Source of the DNA: SIG607 sp045590395
GTDB taxonomy: Bacteria; Bacillota; Clostridia; Oscillospirales; Acutalibacteraceae
Assembly (NCBI GenBank): GCA_045590395.1
Contig: JAZNQX010000014.1
Coordinates: 1-10,579, forward strand
Direction: 5' to 3'
DNA: 10,579 nucleotides
This document shows, piece by piece, positions 1 to 5,753 of this stretch. The notes under the pieces are model-generated. The model did not search any database, had not been told where the DNA came from, and saw only the letters and a list, made by a program, of their open reading frames with translations. The translations under genes and the position numbers were made by a program. Every line of letters starts with the position of its first letter. Position 1 is the stretch's first letter.

Positions 1-631
1 CCCCCATTCCCCTGCTGTAACAGGAAAAATCAAGCTTGTCTGAAAAGTTATTTTGAGGCGATTTTGCCGATAAATACATATAATCGTTAAGGCGGTGCAT
101 TTGCTCATTAAAGGGCGGGTTATTTGTCAGCACCCCTACCCTGTTCTCAAAAATTTTAAGCCCTTCTTTAACCGCTTCCACCGTAATGCACTCATTTTTA
201 TCGGCAATTATCCAGTGTAGACTTGCTGTTCCCAGTTTTTTGTTAAAGGGTGTGGCAGTAATGTTTATTTCGGAAAGTAATTTCTTTGCTTCTGCAACAT
301 TTTTGCAAAAGCTGAGTATATAAGGTATAAGCTCAAACACCGGAACATTTTCCATATCTCGTTTTGTCTCATTATAGCAGGCATTTCCTACAAAATTAAG
401 CCCTGCCAATGAGAGCCCTTTTTCATTAAAGGCGTCATAATAAAGAGGATAACCGTTCTCTATATGAGCCATACCAAGAATAGCATAATGCCGACTTACA
501 TTCTTACCGTTTGTAAAATTAAAAGCATAGTTTCTGGGGGTTAGGGCTACGCTTTCTCCAAAGCTTTTTTCGTAATCTAAGGTTCTGCCAAAATAAAAAT
601 TATCAGCCGCAAAGGTTACTGCAGTACACAT
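1..631 (-). CDS. Choloylglycine hydrolase family enzyme (bile salt hydrolase/penicillin acylase-like), C-terminus outside window
   Basis: This is an N-terminal-nucleophile hydrolase of the linear amide C-N family, which cleaves amide bonds such as those of glycine- or taurine-conjugated bile salts. Reading in from the ATG at 631, 210 codons are open and the gene runs off the left edge; the family is usually about 320-340 residues. The start MCTAV puts the catalytic cysteine at residue 2, exposed once Met is removed. Further family signatures are FGRTLDY (Arg16, Asp19, matching Arg18/Asp21 of characterised bile salt hydrolases), GLNF (Asn79, oxyanion side) and LTNNP (168-172). The conserved Arg near residue 228 lies outside the window. 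GGTGAT sits just before the ATG as ribosome site. There is no signal peptide, so it is probably cytoplasmic. Family membership is secure; bile-salt versus penicillin V or N-acyl amide specificity cannot be decided from this part. Confidence 0.9.
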   Translation of the reverse strand, partial: MCTAVTFAADNFYFGRTLDYEKSFGESVALTPRNYAFNFTNGKNVSRHYAILGMAHIENGYPLYYDAFNEKGLSLAGLNFVGNACYNETKRDMENVPVFELIPYILSFCKNVAEAKKLLSEINITATPFNKKLGTASLHWIIADKNECITVEAVKEGLKIFENRVGVLTNNPPFNEQMHRLNDYMYLSAKSPQNNFSDKLDFSCYSRGMG

Positions 632-647
632 AATATCACCGCTTATA

Positions 648-676
648 TTTTTACCATTTATCTTTTTTATATACAA
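648..676 (-). promoter_or_regulatory. Possible promoter of the choloylglycine hydrolase gene
   Basis: On the minus strand TTGTAT (671-676) and TAAAAA (648-653) are separated by 17 bases, with a TG one base before the -10 (extended -10). The match is weak, and it lies just downstream of the lipoprotein-gene terminator, where a separate promoter would be needed. Confidence 0.35.
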
Positions 677-703
677 AAAAAGACGCTCTGTCGAGCGTCT
701 TTT
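675..703 (-). terminator. Intrinsic terminator of the lipoprotein gene
   Basis: AGACGCTC (681-688) pairs with GAGCGTCT (693-700) around a 4-base loop, extended by A/T pairs. On the minus strand the stem is followed by a run of T. It begins about 10 bases after the lipoprotein stop codon. Confidence 0.85.
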
Positions 704-712
704 AAAATTCAA

Positions 713-1369
713 TTATTTTACAAGATAGAACTTAGCGATAAGGTCGTCTGTTTTATCCTCATTAACGGTTGTTATGGTAATGTTAGCAAGATAGCCGTTA
801 CACTTTTTAGCAACAAGCTTCTGATACATAGCAATACCGTTTATCTTAGAGGTAACGTCCATACAGTCGAACTCTTTGCCGCCGATGGTTACTTTGCCGA
901 GAGTATAGTTAACATCAGTACAGCCGATATTTTCAAGAGAGGTTTTGAGAGTGGGATAAACTGCTTCAAAGTTTTTAGCAATATCAAGTGTTAAAAGCTG
1001 AACAGCGTTTGCCTTTTCAAGATTAACGTTTATGTTGTCTGCCTGATTACTGCTTACAGCATACATATCGTAAACTACCGTTGCATTCTTCATAGCCTCG
1101 GCATATTCTTCGCCTGCCATGTCTTCGGTAACATTGTTAAGCTCTTTAATCTGAGCGTCTGTATAGAAGGTCCAGCCCTCATCAAGCTTACAGCCAATAC
1201 CTATAAATTTGCTTTCATAGGTAAGTCCCGAAGCACTGCCGAGAGAAAAATCAGCCTCAGAGCTTTCTCCTCCGGTTTGCTCGCCACGGATATCGTCATC
1301 ATTTGTGCCGCAAGCGGCAAATGTAAATACCATAACAAGTGCCATAAGAATTGCAAGTAATTTTTTCAT
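713..1369 (-). CDS. Small lipoprotein of unknown function
   Basis: 218 residues. The N-terminus is a classic lipoprotein signal: MKK, a hydrophobic stretch (residues 4-17) and lipobox FAAC with Cys20 as the lipidation site, then a Gly/Asn/Asp/Glu/Ser-rich linker to about residue 45. The mature part is a compact alpha/beta-like domain opening with an 'FIGIGCKLDEGWTFYT'-type segment of the sort seen in many uncharacterised clostridial lipoproteins; no catalytic motif is visible. It is expected to be anchored to the outer face of the cytoplasmic membrane. The start is at 1369, not the in-frame ATG at 1384, because the AGGAGA ribosome site overlaps the upstream ATG and is well spaced from 1369. 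It forms a single-gene unit with its own promoter, palindrome and terminator. Function unknown. Confidence 0.85.
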   Translation of the reverse strand: MKKLLAILMALVMVFTFAACGTNDDDIRGEQTGGESSEADFSLGSASGLTYESKFIGIGCKLDEGWTFYTDAQIKELNNVTEDMAGEEYAEAMKNATVVYDMYAVSSNQADNINVNLEKANAVQLLTLDIAKNFEAVYPTLKTSLENIGCTDVNYTLGKVTIGGKEFDCMDVTSKINGIAMYQKLVAKKCNGYLANITITTVNEDKTDDLIAKFYLVK

Positions 1370-1400
1370 AATAATTCTCCTCATAAAAATATTTCAAAAC

Positions 1401-1414
1401 AGTGAATATTCACT
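1401..1414. promoter_or_regulatory. Perfect 14-bp palindrome, candidate operator
   Basis: AGTGAAT followed by ATTCACT is a perfect dyad with no spacer. It lies immediately downstream of the lipoprotein -10 box, so its edge coincides with the predicted transcription start (about 1414). That position would suit a repressor. The cognate protein is unknown. Confidence 0.45.
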
Positions 1415-1420
1415 ATTTAT

Positions 1421-1449
1421 ATAGTATCACAACACATAATAAATAGCAA
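1421..1449 (-). promoter_or_regulatory. Sigma-A-type promoter of the lipoprotein gene
   Basis: Minus-strand TTGCTA (1444-1449), a 17-base spacer and TACTAT (1421-1426). Predicted start about 1414, leaving a leader of about 45 bases before the ATG. Confidence 0.6.
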
Positions 1450-1460
1450 GACTAAAAGAC

Positions 1461-1488
1461 AAAAAGCATCGCAGTTGCGATGCTTTTT
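1461..1488 (-). terminator. Intrinsic terminator of the ferredoxin-like gene
   Basis: AAAAAGCATCGCA (1461-1473) pairs with TGCGATGCTTTTT (1476-1488). On the minus strand the stem ends in a T run. It directly abuts the stop codon at 1490-1492. Confidence 0.85.
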
Positions 1489-1489
1489 A

Positions 1490-2185
1490 TTATTCTATTA
1501 TTCTGCCATCGGTAGATACTGTAACAACCTGCCAGGGAATAAACTTGCCGCTGTTTTGCAAAGCAGTTTTTACAGCCTGCTCTATACCGCCGCAACAGGG
1601 TACCTCCATACGAACAACGGTTACGCTTTTAATATCGTTGTTTTTTATTATTTCGGTCAGCTTTTCGGCATAATCTACCATATCAAGCTTAGGGCAACCT
1701 ATAAGGGTAATATGATTTCTGATAATTTCATTATGGAAATTACCGTAGGCAAAGGCTGTACAGTCTGCCGCCACAAGAAGCTTTGCGCCGTCAAAATATG
1801 GCGCATTAACGGGCACTAACTTTATCTGAACAGGCCACTGAGATAACTGACTTGCACAAGAAGCAGACGCTACACCGAAAGGTGCTGCCGCCTCACGCTT
1901 TATGGCCCGTGATGCAGTACCCGGGCAACCGCAGGGCAGTTTTTCTTTTTTTGCCTTTGACTCAAGCACAGCCGCCTCATTATAAGCAGGTGCCTGCCTT
2001 TCCTCAAAGGAAATTGCATCTACGGGACAAGCGGGCAAGCAGTCGCCCAGACCGTCGCAATAGTCCTCTCTTGTAAGCTTTGCCTTGCCGTTTATCATTT
2101 CGATAGCGCCCTCGTGGCACGCCGCCGCACAAGCACCGCAACCGTCACATTTTTCTTCATCTATTTTTATTATTTTTCTTATCAT
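1490..2185 (-). CDS. Dicluster ferredoxin-like iron-sulfur protein with Cys-rich C-terminal domain
   Basis: 231 residues, no signal peptide, so cytoplasmic. The N-terminal 60 residues form a bacterial dicluster ferredoxin fold. The first cluster motif is CDGCGACAAAC (Cys13, 16, 19, 23). The second, CDGLGDCLPACP, has Cys43, 49 and 53 but Leu46 where a canonical ferredoxin has the second Cys. The remaining ~170 residues form a conserved domain with further cysteines: CGCPG (85, 87), Cys110, Cys142, a GCPKLD motif (Cys164) and VPCCGG (Cys197-198). I recognise this architecture from anaerobes, where it often neighbours a Crp/Fnr regulator, as here; its role is presumably redox-related but not established. 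The start is ATG 2185, with AAGGAG 8 bases upstream, rather than ATG 2218, which would lie within the -10 box or leader. Single-gene unit, divergent from the regulator. Confidence 0.85.
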   Translation of the reverse strand: MIRKIIKIDEEKCDGCGACAAACHEGAIEMINGKAKLTREDYCDGLGDCLPACPVDAISFEERQAPAYNEAAVLESKAKKEKLPCGCPGTASRAIKREAAAPFGVASASCASQLSQWPVQIKLVPVNAPYFDGAKLLVAADCTAFAYGNFHNEIIRNHITLIGCPKLDMVDYAEKLTEIIKNNDIKSVTVVRMEVPCCGGIEQAVKTALQNSGKFIPWQVVTVSTDGRIIE

Positions 2186-2200
2186 AATTTTATCTCCTTC

Positions 2201-2229
2201 TTGATTTTGTGTCTTCATTATAATATAAT
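2201..2229 (+). promoter_or_regulatory. Promoter of the Crp/Fnr-family regulator gene
   Basis: TTGATT (2201-2206), 17-base spacer, TATAAT (2224-2229). Predicted start about 2236. The inverted repeat centred at 2251.5 falls about 15 bases downstream of it. The promoter overlaps the divergent ferredoxin promoter. Confidence 0.6.
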
Positions 2230-2245
2230 AAACACAATAAATCGG
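2217..2245 (-). promoter_or_regulatory. Promoter of the ferredoxin-like gene, weak -35
   Basis: Minus-strand TATAAT (2217-2222), but the hexamer 17 bases upstream (2240-2245, CCGATT) matches TTGACA at only two positions. Predicted start about 2210. A strong -10 with a poor -35 is typical of activator-dependent promoters, and a Crp-type site lies at the right distance. Confidence 0.5.
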
Positions 2246-2258
2246 TTGTTTTTACAAC
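2245..2258. promoter_or_regulatory. Inverted repeat GTTGT-N4-ACAAC, candidate Crp/Fnr-family operator
   Basis: GTTGT (2245-2249), TTTT, ACAAC (2254-2258). The arms and 4-base centre resemble FNR-type sites (TTGAT-N4-ATCAA). The centre is 41.5 bases upstream of the predicted ferredoxin start and about 15 bases downstream of the predicted regulator start. Confidence 0.55.
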
Positions 2259-2273
2259 GGAAAGTGAAAATTT

Positions 2274-2930
2274 ATGAAAAAATATATTCCTGTTCTTATG
2301 AAAACAAAAATATTTGCAGGTTTAAGTGAAGAAGAAATTTCCTCAATGCTGTCCTGCCTTAATACCCAACTTAAAACCTATAAAAAGGGCGAATATGTTT
2401 TGCGCCAGGGCAACACTTTAAATCATATTGCCGTACTGGTCGAGGGTGGCTTGCTTATTCAAAAAGACGACTATTGGGGCAACCGCAGTATTTTAAGCGA
2501 AATAGGTATCGGTGAAATGTTTGGCGAAGCCTATACGGGCAGTAACAACCCACTGCTTAATGATGTTATAGCGGTTACGGACAGCTGTGTTTTCTTTTTT
2601 GATTTAAGCAAAATACTCACCTCCTGCTCTAATTCTTGCCGTTTTCATTCCTTAGTAATAGAAAATATGTTTTTTACCCTTTGCGAAAAAAACAGACAGC
2701 TTGTGCAAAAGCTGTCCCACATAACAAAGCGCTCAACAAAAGAAAAACTGATTTCCTATTTATCCGAGGAGGCAAAAAAGCAGAAAAGCAACGATTTTGA
2801 TATTCCCTTTAACCGCCAACAGCTTGCAGATTTTTTATCGGTAGACCGCAGTGCTATGTCAAATGAGCTGTGCAAAATGCGAAACGCGGGACTTATACAA
2901 TTTAATAAAAATCATTTTAAGCTGATATAA
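2274..2930 (+). CDS. Crp/Fnr-family transcriptional regulator
   Basis: 218 residues, the normal length for the family. An N-terminal cyclic-nucleotide-binding-like beta-barrel (about 12-115) includes the EGGLL turn and GEMFGEAY (80-87). A dimerisation helix follows (about 125-155), then a C-terminal winged helix-turn-helix with NRQQLADFLSVDRSAMSNEL (about 180-199). The Arg-Ser pair that holds cAMP phosphate in E. coli CRP is absent after the GE motif (SNNPLLND instead), so cAMP is an unlikely ligand. There is no N-terminal Fe-S cysteine cluster as in FNR, though cysteines occur at 28, 105, 118, 122, 137 and 200. Divergent from the ferredoxin-like gene, it is probably that gene's regulator and its own. 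The ribosome site is weak (GGAAAGTG). The signal sensed is unknown; redox or nitrosative stress is plausible from family and context. Confidence 0.9.
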   Translation: MKKYIPVLMKTKIFAGLSEEEISSMLSCLNTQLKTYKKGEYVLRQGNTLNHIAVLVEGGLLIQKDDYWGNRSILSEIGIGEMFGEAYTGSNNPLLNDVIAVTDSCVFFFDLSKILTSCSNSCRFHSLVIENMFFTLCEKNRQLVQKLSHITKRSTKEKLISYLSEEAKKQKSNDFDIPFNRQQLADFLSVDRSAMSNELCKMRNAGLIQFNKNHFKLI

Positions 2931-2933
2931 GTA

Positions 2934-2968
2934 ATAAAAGCACTGACCATAAGGGTCAGTGCTTTTAT
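2934..2968 (+). terminator. Intrinsic terminator of the regulator gene
   Basis: A 15-bp perfect stem (2934-2948 with 2954-2968) closes a 5-base loop; the 3' arm ends GCTTTTATTTT. It begins 3 bases after the stop codon. Confidence 0.85.
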
Positions 2969-3040
2969 TTTGAAAAGGGTGTACGAATTCGAAGTTTTTT
3001 GATTTTTTGACCTATGTGTTCGAACTCCTACATATTTTAG

Positions 3041-3142
3041 AATGAAATTCGCATCAAAACATTTGCGAAGCAAATATTTCATAGCGTAGCTATTTCATAT
3101 GCGATAGCATATTTCACAAATCCCGCAGGGATTTATTTCATT
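3041..3142. repeat. Compact array of four mini-hairpins separated by TTTCA, flanked by 8-bp inverted repeats
   Basis: Four back-to-back short palindromes: ATTTGC-GAA-GCAAAT (3061-3075), ATAGC-GTA-GCTAT (3081-3093), ATATGC-GATA-GCATAT (3097-3112) and AAATCCC-GCA-GGGATTT (3118-3134). Each is followed by TTTCA (ending at 3081, 3097, 3116 and 3140). The loops are all GNA or GNNA closed by a C-G pair. AATGAAAT (3041-3048) and ATTTCATT (3135-3142) form matching ends. I see no coding role. It resembles a palindromic intergenic repeat or a small non-autonomous element; its copy number is unknown from this window. Confidence 0.7.
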
Positions 3143-3175
3143 GAAAAAAGCACCGACAAAGTCGATGCTTTTTTC
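3143..3175 (-). terminator. Intrinsic terminator of tRNA-Gln
   Basis: GAAAAAAGCA (3143-3152) pairs with TGCTTTTTTC (3166-3175). One C·A mismatch and the CGAC/GTCG inner stem close an AAA loop. On the minus strand it ends in a T run directly after the tRNA CCA end. Confidence 0.8.
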
Positions 3176-3249
3176 TGGCTGGGGAATAGGGATTCGAACC
3201 CCAACAAACAGAGTCAGAGTCTGTCGTGCTACCGTTACACAATTCCCCA
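3176..3249 (-). tRNA. tRNA-Gln(CTG)
   Basis: 74 bases on the minus strand. The acceptor stem TGGGGAA/TTCCCCA gives the U1-A72 pair and G73 discriminator typical of tRNA-Gln, with CCA encoded. The anticodon stem ACAGA/TCTGT holds loop CTCTGAC, so the anticodon is CTG, reading CAG. The T arm is TGGGG-TTCGAAT-CCCTA. Confidence 0.93.
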
Positions 3250-3269
3250 AAATTTTGTTGACAACGATT

Positions 3270-3298
3270 ATTATATTATCTTGTAATTATTTTGTCAA
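3270..3298 (-). promoter_or_regulatory. Consensus promoter of tRNA-Gln
   Basis: Minus-strand TTGACA (3293-3298), 17-base spacer, TATAAT (3270-3275): a perfect sigma-A promoter. Predicted start about 3263, some 14 bases ahead of the mature tRNA end. Confidence 0.88.
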
Positions 3299-3329
3299 GT
3301 CTTATTTTAACCATTTTTGCAAAAAATAC

Positions 3330-3358
3330 TTGAAATATCATTTAATGTGTGATATCAT
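3330..3358 (+). promoter_or_regulatory. Promoter of tRNA-Ala
   Basis: TTGAAA (3330-3335), 17-base spacer, TATCAT (3353-3358). Predicted start about 3365, seven bases before the tRNA. Confidence 0.6.
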
Positions 3359-3371
3359 TACTTCGTGAATT

Positions 3372-3447
3372 GGGGTTATAGCGCAGTTGGTAGCGCACCA
3401 CACTGGCAGTGTGGGGGTCAGGGGTTCGAATCCCCTTAGCTCCACCA
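3372..3447 (+). tRNA. tRNA-Ala(GGC)
   Basis: 76 bases. The acceptor stem GGGGTTA/TAGCTCC contains the G3-U70 wobble that identifies tRNA-Ala, with discriminator A73 and encoded CCA. The anticodon stem CCACA/TGTGG holds loop CTGGCAG (anticodon GGC). The T arm is AGGGG-TTCGAAT-CCCCT. It is transcribed divergently from tRNA-Gln. Confidence 0.95.
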
Positions 3448-3483
3448 AAAATCGACAAATCTCGACAGAGGTTTGTCGATTTT
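3448..3483 (+). terminator. Intrinsic terminator of tRNA-Ala
   Basis: A 16-bp stem (one T·G pair) between 3448-3463 and 3468-3483 closes loop GACA; the 3' arm ends GATTTTACTTTT. It begins directly after the CCA end. Confidence 0.82.
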
Positions 3484-3526
3484 ACTTTTCACCTCTTAAC
3501 TCTTCACTAAAATCCCCCTATCTTTC

Positions 3527-3555
3527 TTGCTTTTGAGCAAAATAAATGTTAAAAT
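3527..3555 (+). promoter_or_regulatory. Promoter of the permease-phosphatase operon
   Basis: TTGCTT (3527-3532), 17-base spacer, TAAAAT (3550-3555). Predicted start about 3562, followed by AAGGA about ten bases before the ATG at 3588. Confidence 0.5.
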
Positions 3556-3587
3556 GGTTTAAAAGTTAGTTTTAAGGACGTGATATT

Positions 3588-4859
3588 ATGATTCCTGCTA
3601 TTATTATCTTTGCGGTGACCTACATACTTATGTTGGCTTTTTCAAAATACAGGTCCTACATTGCTCTTGCTTCGGGTCTTATTTTTATTATAAGCGGTAT
3701 GCTGCCCGTAAAAGAGATACTCTCTTCCATTGACTTTAATGTTATTTTAATGATTGCAGGTACTATGGAACTTGTAGCCCTATTTACCGAAAGCAAAATG
3801 CCTGCTCTACTTGCCGATTTAATTATGGAAAAGGTGCCTAACGTTATGTGGGCAGCCGTTGCTCTATCCCTCTTTGCAGGTATTATTTCGGCTTTTGTAG
3901 ACAATGTTGCTACCGTACTTATGGTAGCTCCTATTGCTCTTGCTATCTGCAAAAAGTTGGGCACAAACCCTGTTCCCTTTATTATTGCTATTGCGGTTTC
4001 CTCAAATCTGCAGGGTGCGGCTACCCTTATAGGTGATACCACCGCCATAATGCTTGGTTCTGCCCTTGATATGAGCTTCCTTGAGTTCTTCTGGTATCAC
4101 GGTAAGCCCAGTATCTTCTTTGCTGTTGAGCTTGGCGCTGTAACCTCTACATTTATACTTATATACCTTTTCAGAAAAGAAAAGAATGCTATCCCCAAGG
4201 CTACCACCAGAACAAAGGTTACCGATTTAGTACCTACTTTTCTTTTGGTTTTAACCCTTTTACTTCTTATAGGTGCTTCCTTTATAGACGACAAACCTGC
4301 TACAACAAACGGACTTATCTGTTGTGCTTTGCTTGTTATCGGTCTTGTATACACGGTTATAAAGACAAAGAAGTTCACTCCCGTTATTTCCGCCTTAAAG
4401 GAAATTGATTTTACCACCATTGGCATACTGCTTGGTCTTTTCATTATGATAGGCGGTATATCGGCTCAGGGCGTTATTGACGCGGCAGGAAATCTTCTTG
4501 CAAAGGCAGGCGGCGGAAATATGTTCCTTTTATATACAATTATTGTATGGGCATCGGTACTGATTTCTGCCTTTATTGACAACATTCCTTATGTTGCAAC
4601 AATGATACCCGTTATTGCAAGTCTTGCCACCACCCTTGGCGTTGACCCCACTCCCCTTTACTTCGGTCTGCTGTCAGGTGCGACCCTTGGCGGTAACTGT
4701 ACCCCTATCGGCGCTTCGGCTAACATTACCGGTATAGGCATTTTAAGAAAAGAAGGCTATGAGGTTAAAAATAAGGACTTCTTCAGAATAGGCATTCCCT
4801 TTACCCTTGCCGCAATTGTACCTGCCTACATTTATATATGGTTGGTTTACGGAATATAG
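3588..4859 (+). CDS. Ion transporter superfamily permease (ArsB/NhaD/SLC13-like, CitMHS-type)
   Basis: 423 residues, about 10-11 hydrophobic segments; an integral inner-membrane secondary transporter. It has the two-fold internal repeat of the IT superfamily. The first half carries SAFVDNVATVL (101-111, Asp105-Asn106) and SSNLQGAATLIGD (138-150). The second half repeats these as SAFIDNIPYVA (328-338, Asp331-Asn332) and GATLGGNCTPIGASAN (364-379). The halves are separated by a charged loop near 197-213 and a hydrophobic linker. These paired motifs line the substrate and cation sites in this superfamily. The substrate (arsenite, Na+/H+, dicarboxylate or another anion) cannot be read from the sequence, and no ars genes are nearby. 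Length and motifs suggest an intact gene. It is followed after 10 bases by the phosphatase gene, probably in one operon. Confidence 0.88.
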   Translation: MIPAIIIFAVTYILMLAFSKYRSYIALASGLIFIISGMLPVKEILSSIDFNVILMIAGTMELVALFTESKMPALLADLIMEKVPNVMWAAVALSLFAGIISAFVDNVATVLMVAPIALAICKKLGTNPVPFIIAIAVSSNLQGAATLIGDTTAIMLGSALDMSFLEFFWYHGKPSIFFAVELGAVTSTFILIYLFRKEKNAIPKATTRTKVTDLVPTFLLVLTLLLLIGASFIDDKPATTNGLICCALLVIGLVYTVIKTKKFTPVISALKEIDFTTIGILLGLFIMIGGISAQGVIDAAGNLLAKAGGGNMFLLYTIIVWASVLISAFIDNIPYVATMIPVIASLATTLGVDPTPLYFGLLSGATLGGNCTPIGASANITGIGILRKEGYEVKNKDFFRIGIPFTLAAIVPAYIYIWLVYGI

Positions 4860-4869
4860 TGAGGCTTTT

Positions 4870-5601
4870 ATGAAAATTTTAATAGTAAGACACGGCGACC
4901 CCGATTATTCTATTGATTCGCTGACAAGCCAAGGACACACAGAGGCAAAATTACTGGCTGACCGACTGGCAAAGCTTAATGTTAAAGATTTTTATGTGTC
5001 CCCTCTCGGCAGGGCAAAGCACACTGCCGAATATACCCTTAAAAAAATGGGGCGCGAAGCAGAAACTTTAGAGTGGTTAAAAGAATTCCCCACACAGATA
5101 AAACGCCCCGACAGAGAGGGCAGACCCTCTATTGCATGGGACTGGCTGCCGGGCGACTGGTGCAATGAGGAAAAGTTTTACAGCCATAAAGACTGGACCG
5201 AAACCCCTGTAATGAAGGAAGCAGAAATTGCTAAGGAATACAGCCGCGTAACAGGTGAGTTTGATAAACTGCTTTTAAAGCACGGCTATGAAAGATGTGG
5301 TAACTACTATAACGCCGTAAATGCAAACGAAGATACCATTGTACTGTTTTGCCATTTCGGGCTTGAGTGTGTACTGCTCAGCCACCTGCTTTCCATTTCA
5401 CCTATGGTGCTGTGGCAAGGCTTTTGCGCCGCACCTACCTCTGTTACCACTATTATTACAGAGGAAAGAGAAAAAGGTATTGCATATTTCAGAGTAAACG
5501 CTTTTGGCGATACCTCTCATTTATACGCTGCAGGTGAGGAGCCATCTTTTGCCGCAAGATTTTGCGAAACCTATGATAATTTCGACCAACGACATAACTA
5601 A
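4870..5601 (+). CDS. Histidine phosphatase family protein
   Basis: 243 residues, cytoplasmic, of the phosphoglycerate-mutase-like branch-1 fold. RHG at 7-9 supplies the phospho-accepting His8. SPLGRAKHTAE (44-54) gives the second phosphate-binding Arg48. CHFG (161-164) gives the second catalytic His162; Phe replaces the usual first Gly of HGG. The middle insert (about 73-115, with many Trp/Asp) is the likely substrate lid. The ATG at 4870 is chosen because the RHG motif must sit near the N-terminus and GAGG lies 5-6 bases upstream; an earlier in-frame ATG at 4807 would overlap the permease. It is co-transcribed with the permease, with a 10-base gap and a shared terminator. The substrate is unknown; small phosphorylated metabolites are usual for the family. 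Confidence 0.9.
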   Translation: MKILIVRHGDPDYSIDSLTSQGHTEAKLLADRLAKLNVKDFYVSPLGRAKHTAEYTLKKMGREAETLEWLKEFPTQIKRPDREGRPSIAWDWLPGDWCNEEKFYSHKDWTETPVMKEAEIAKEYSRVTGEFDKLLLKHGYERCGNYYNAVNANEDTIVLFCHFGLECVLLSHLLSISPMVLWQGFCAAPTSVTTIITEEREKGIAYFRVNAFGDTSHLYAAGEEPSFAARFCETYDNFDQRHN

Positions 5602-5605
5602 ATGT

Positions 5606-5640
5606 AAAAAAGCAGAAAAATTTGGATTTTCTGCTTTTTT
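5606..5640 (+). terminator. Intrinsic terminator of the permease-phosphatase operon
   Basis: AAAAAAGCAGAAAA (5606-5619) pairs with TTTTCTGCTTTTTT (5627-5640) around a 7-base loop. The symmetric A/T tails could work in both directions. Confidence 0.85.
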
Positions 5641-5643
5641 CTA

Positions 5644-5672
5644 TTGACAAACCCATAAAACAGGTGTATAAT
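5644..5672 (+). promoter_or_regulatory. Perfect consensus promoter of the feo operon
   Basis: TTGACA (5644-5649), 17-base spacer, TATAAT (5667-5672). Predicted start about 5679. Such a strong core promoter implies control by repression, consistent with the palindrome at 5680-5695. Confidence 0.88.
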
Positions 5673-5679
5673 GCACACA

Positions 5680-5695
5680 GTTAGCAGTGACTAAC
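5680..5695. promoter_or_regulatory. feo palindrome A, candidate metalloregulator operator
   Basis: GTTAGC-AGTG-ACTAAC, one mismatch from the perfect GTTAGC-N4-GCTAAC. It begins at the predicted transcription start, where a bound repressor would block initiation. Confidence 0.65.
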
Positions 5696-5713
5696 TCAAT
5701 TTTTTAACACTTA

Positions 5714-5729
5714 GTTAGCCTTTGCTAAT
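5714..5729. promoter_or_regulatory. feo palindrome B, candidate metalloregulator operator
   Basis: GTTAGC-CTTT-GCTAAT, one mismatch from perfect. Its centre is 34 bp downstream of copy A, in the feoA leader. The core resembles DtxR/IdeR-type boxes (GTTAG...CTAAC) rather than Fur boxes. Confidence 0.65.
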
Positions 5730-5753
5730 CATAAAGAATTTACGGTGAGTATT

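Noticed and set aside
2969..3040. AT-rich stretch with two TTCGAA copies, one within a tRNA T-arm-like GTGTTCGAACTCC
   Set aside because: No acceptor, D or anticodon arms can be built around it and the flanks do not pair as a tRNA; treated as unexplained spacer, not a tRNA remnant.
3041..3142. CRISPR array interpretation of the hairpin cluster
   Set aside because: Units are only 16-20 bases, the repeats are palindromes of differing sequence, and there are no unique spacers or cas genes.
3257..3265. GTTG-A-CAAC dyad at the predicted tRNA-Gln start
   Set aside because: Four-base arms only, easily chance in AT-rich DNA; it does not match the Crp-type site at 2245 in spacing.
3656..4444. Open frames on the minus strand opposite the permease gene
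   Set aside because: Low-complexity antisense reading of a membrane protein gene, with no ribosome site or family motif.
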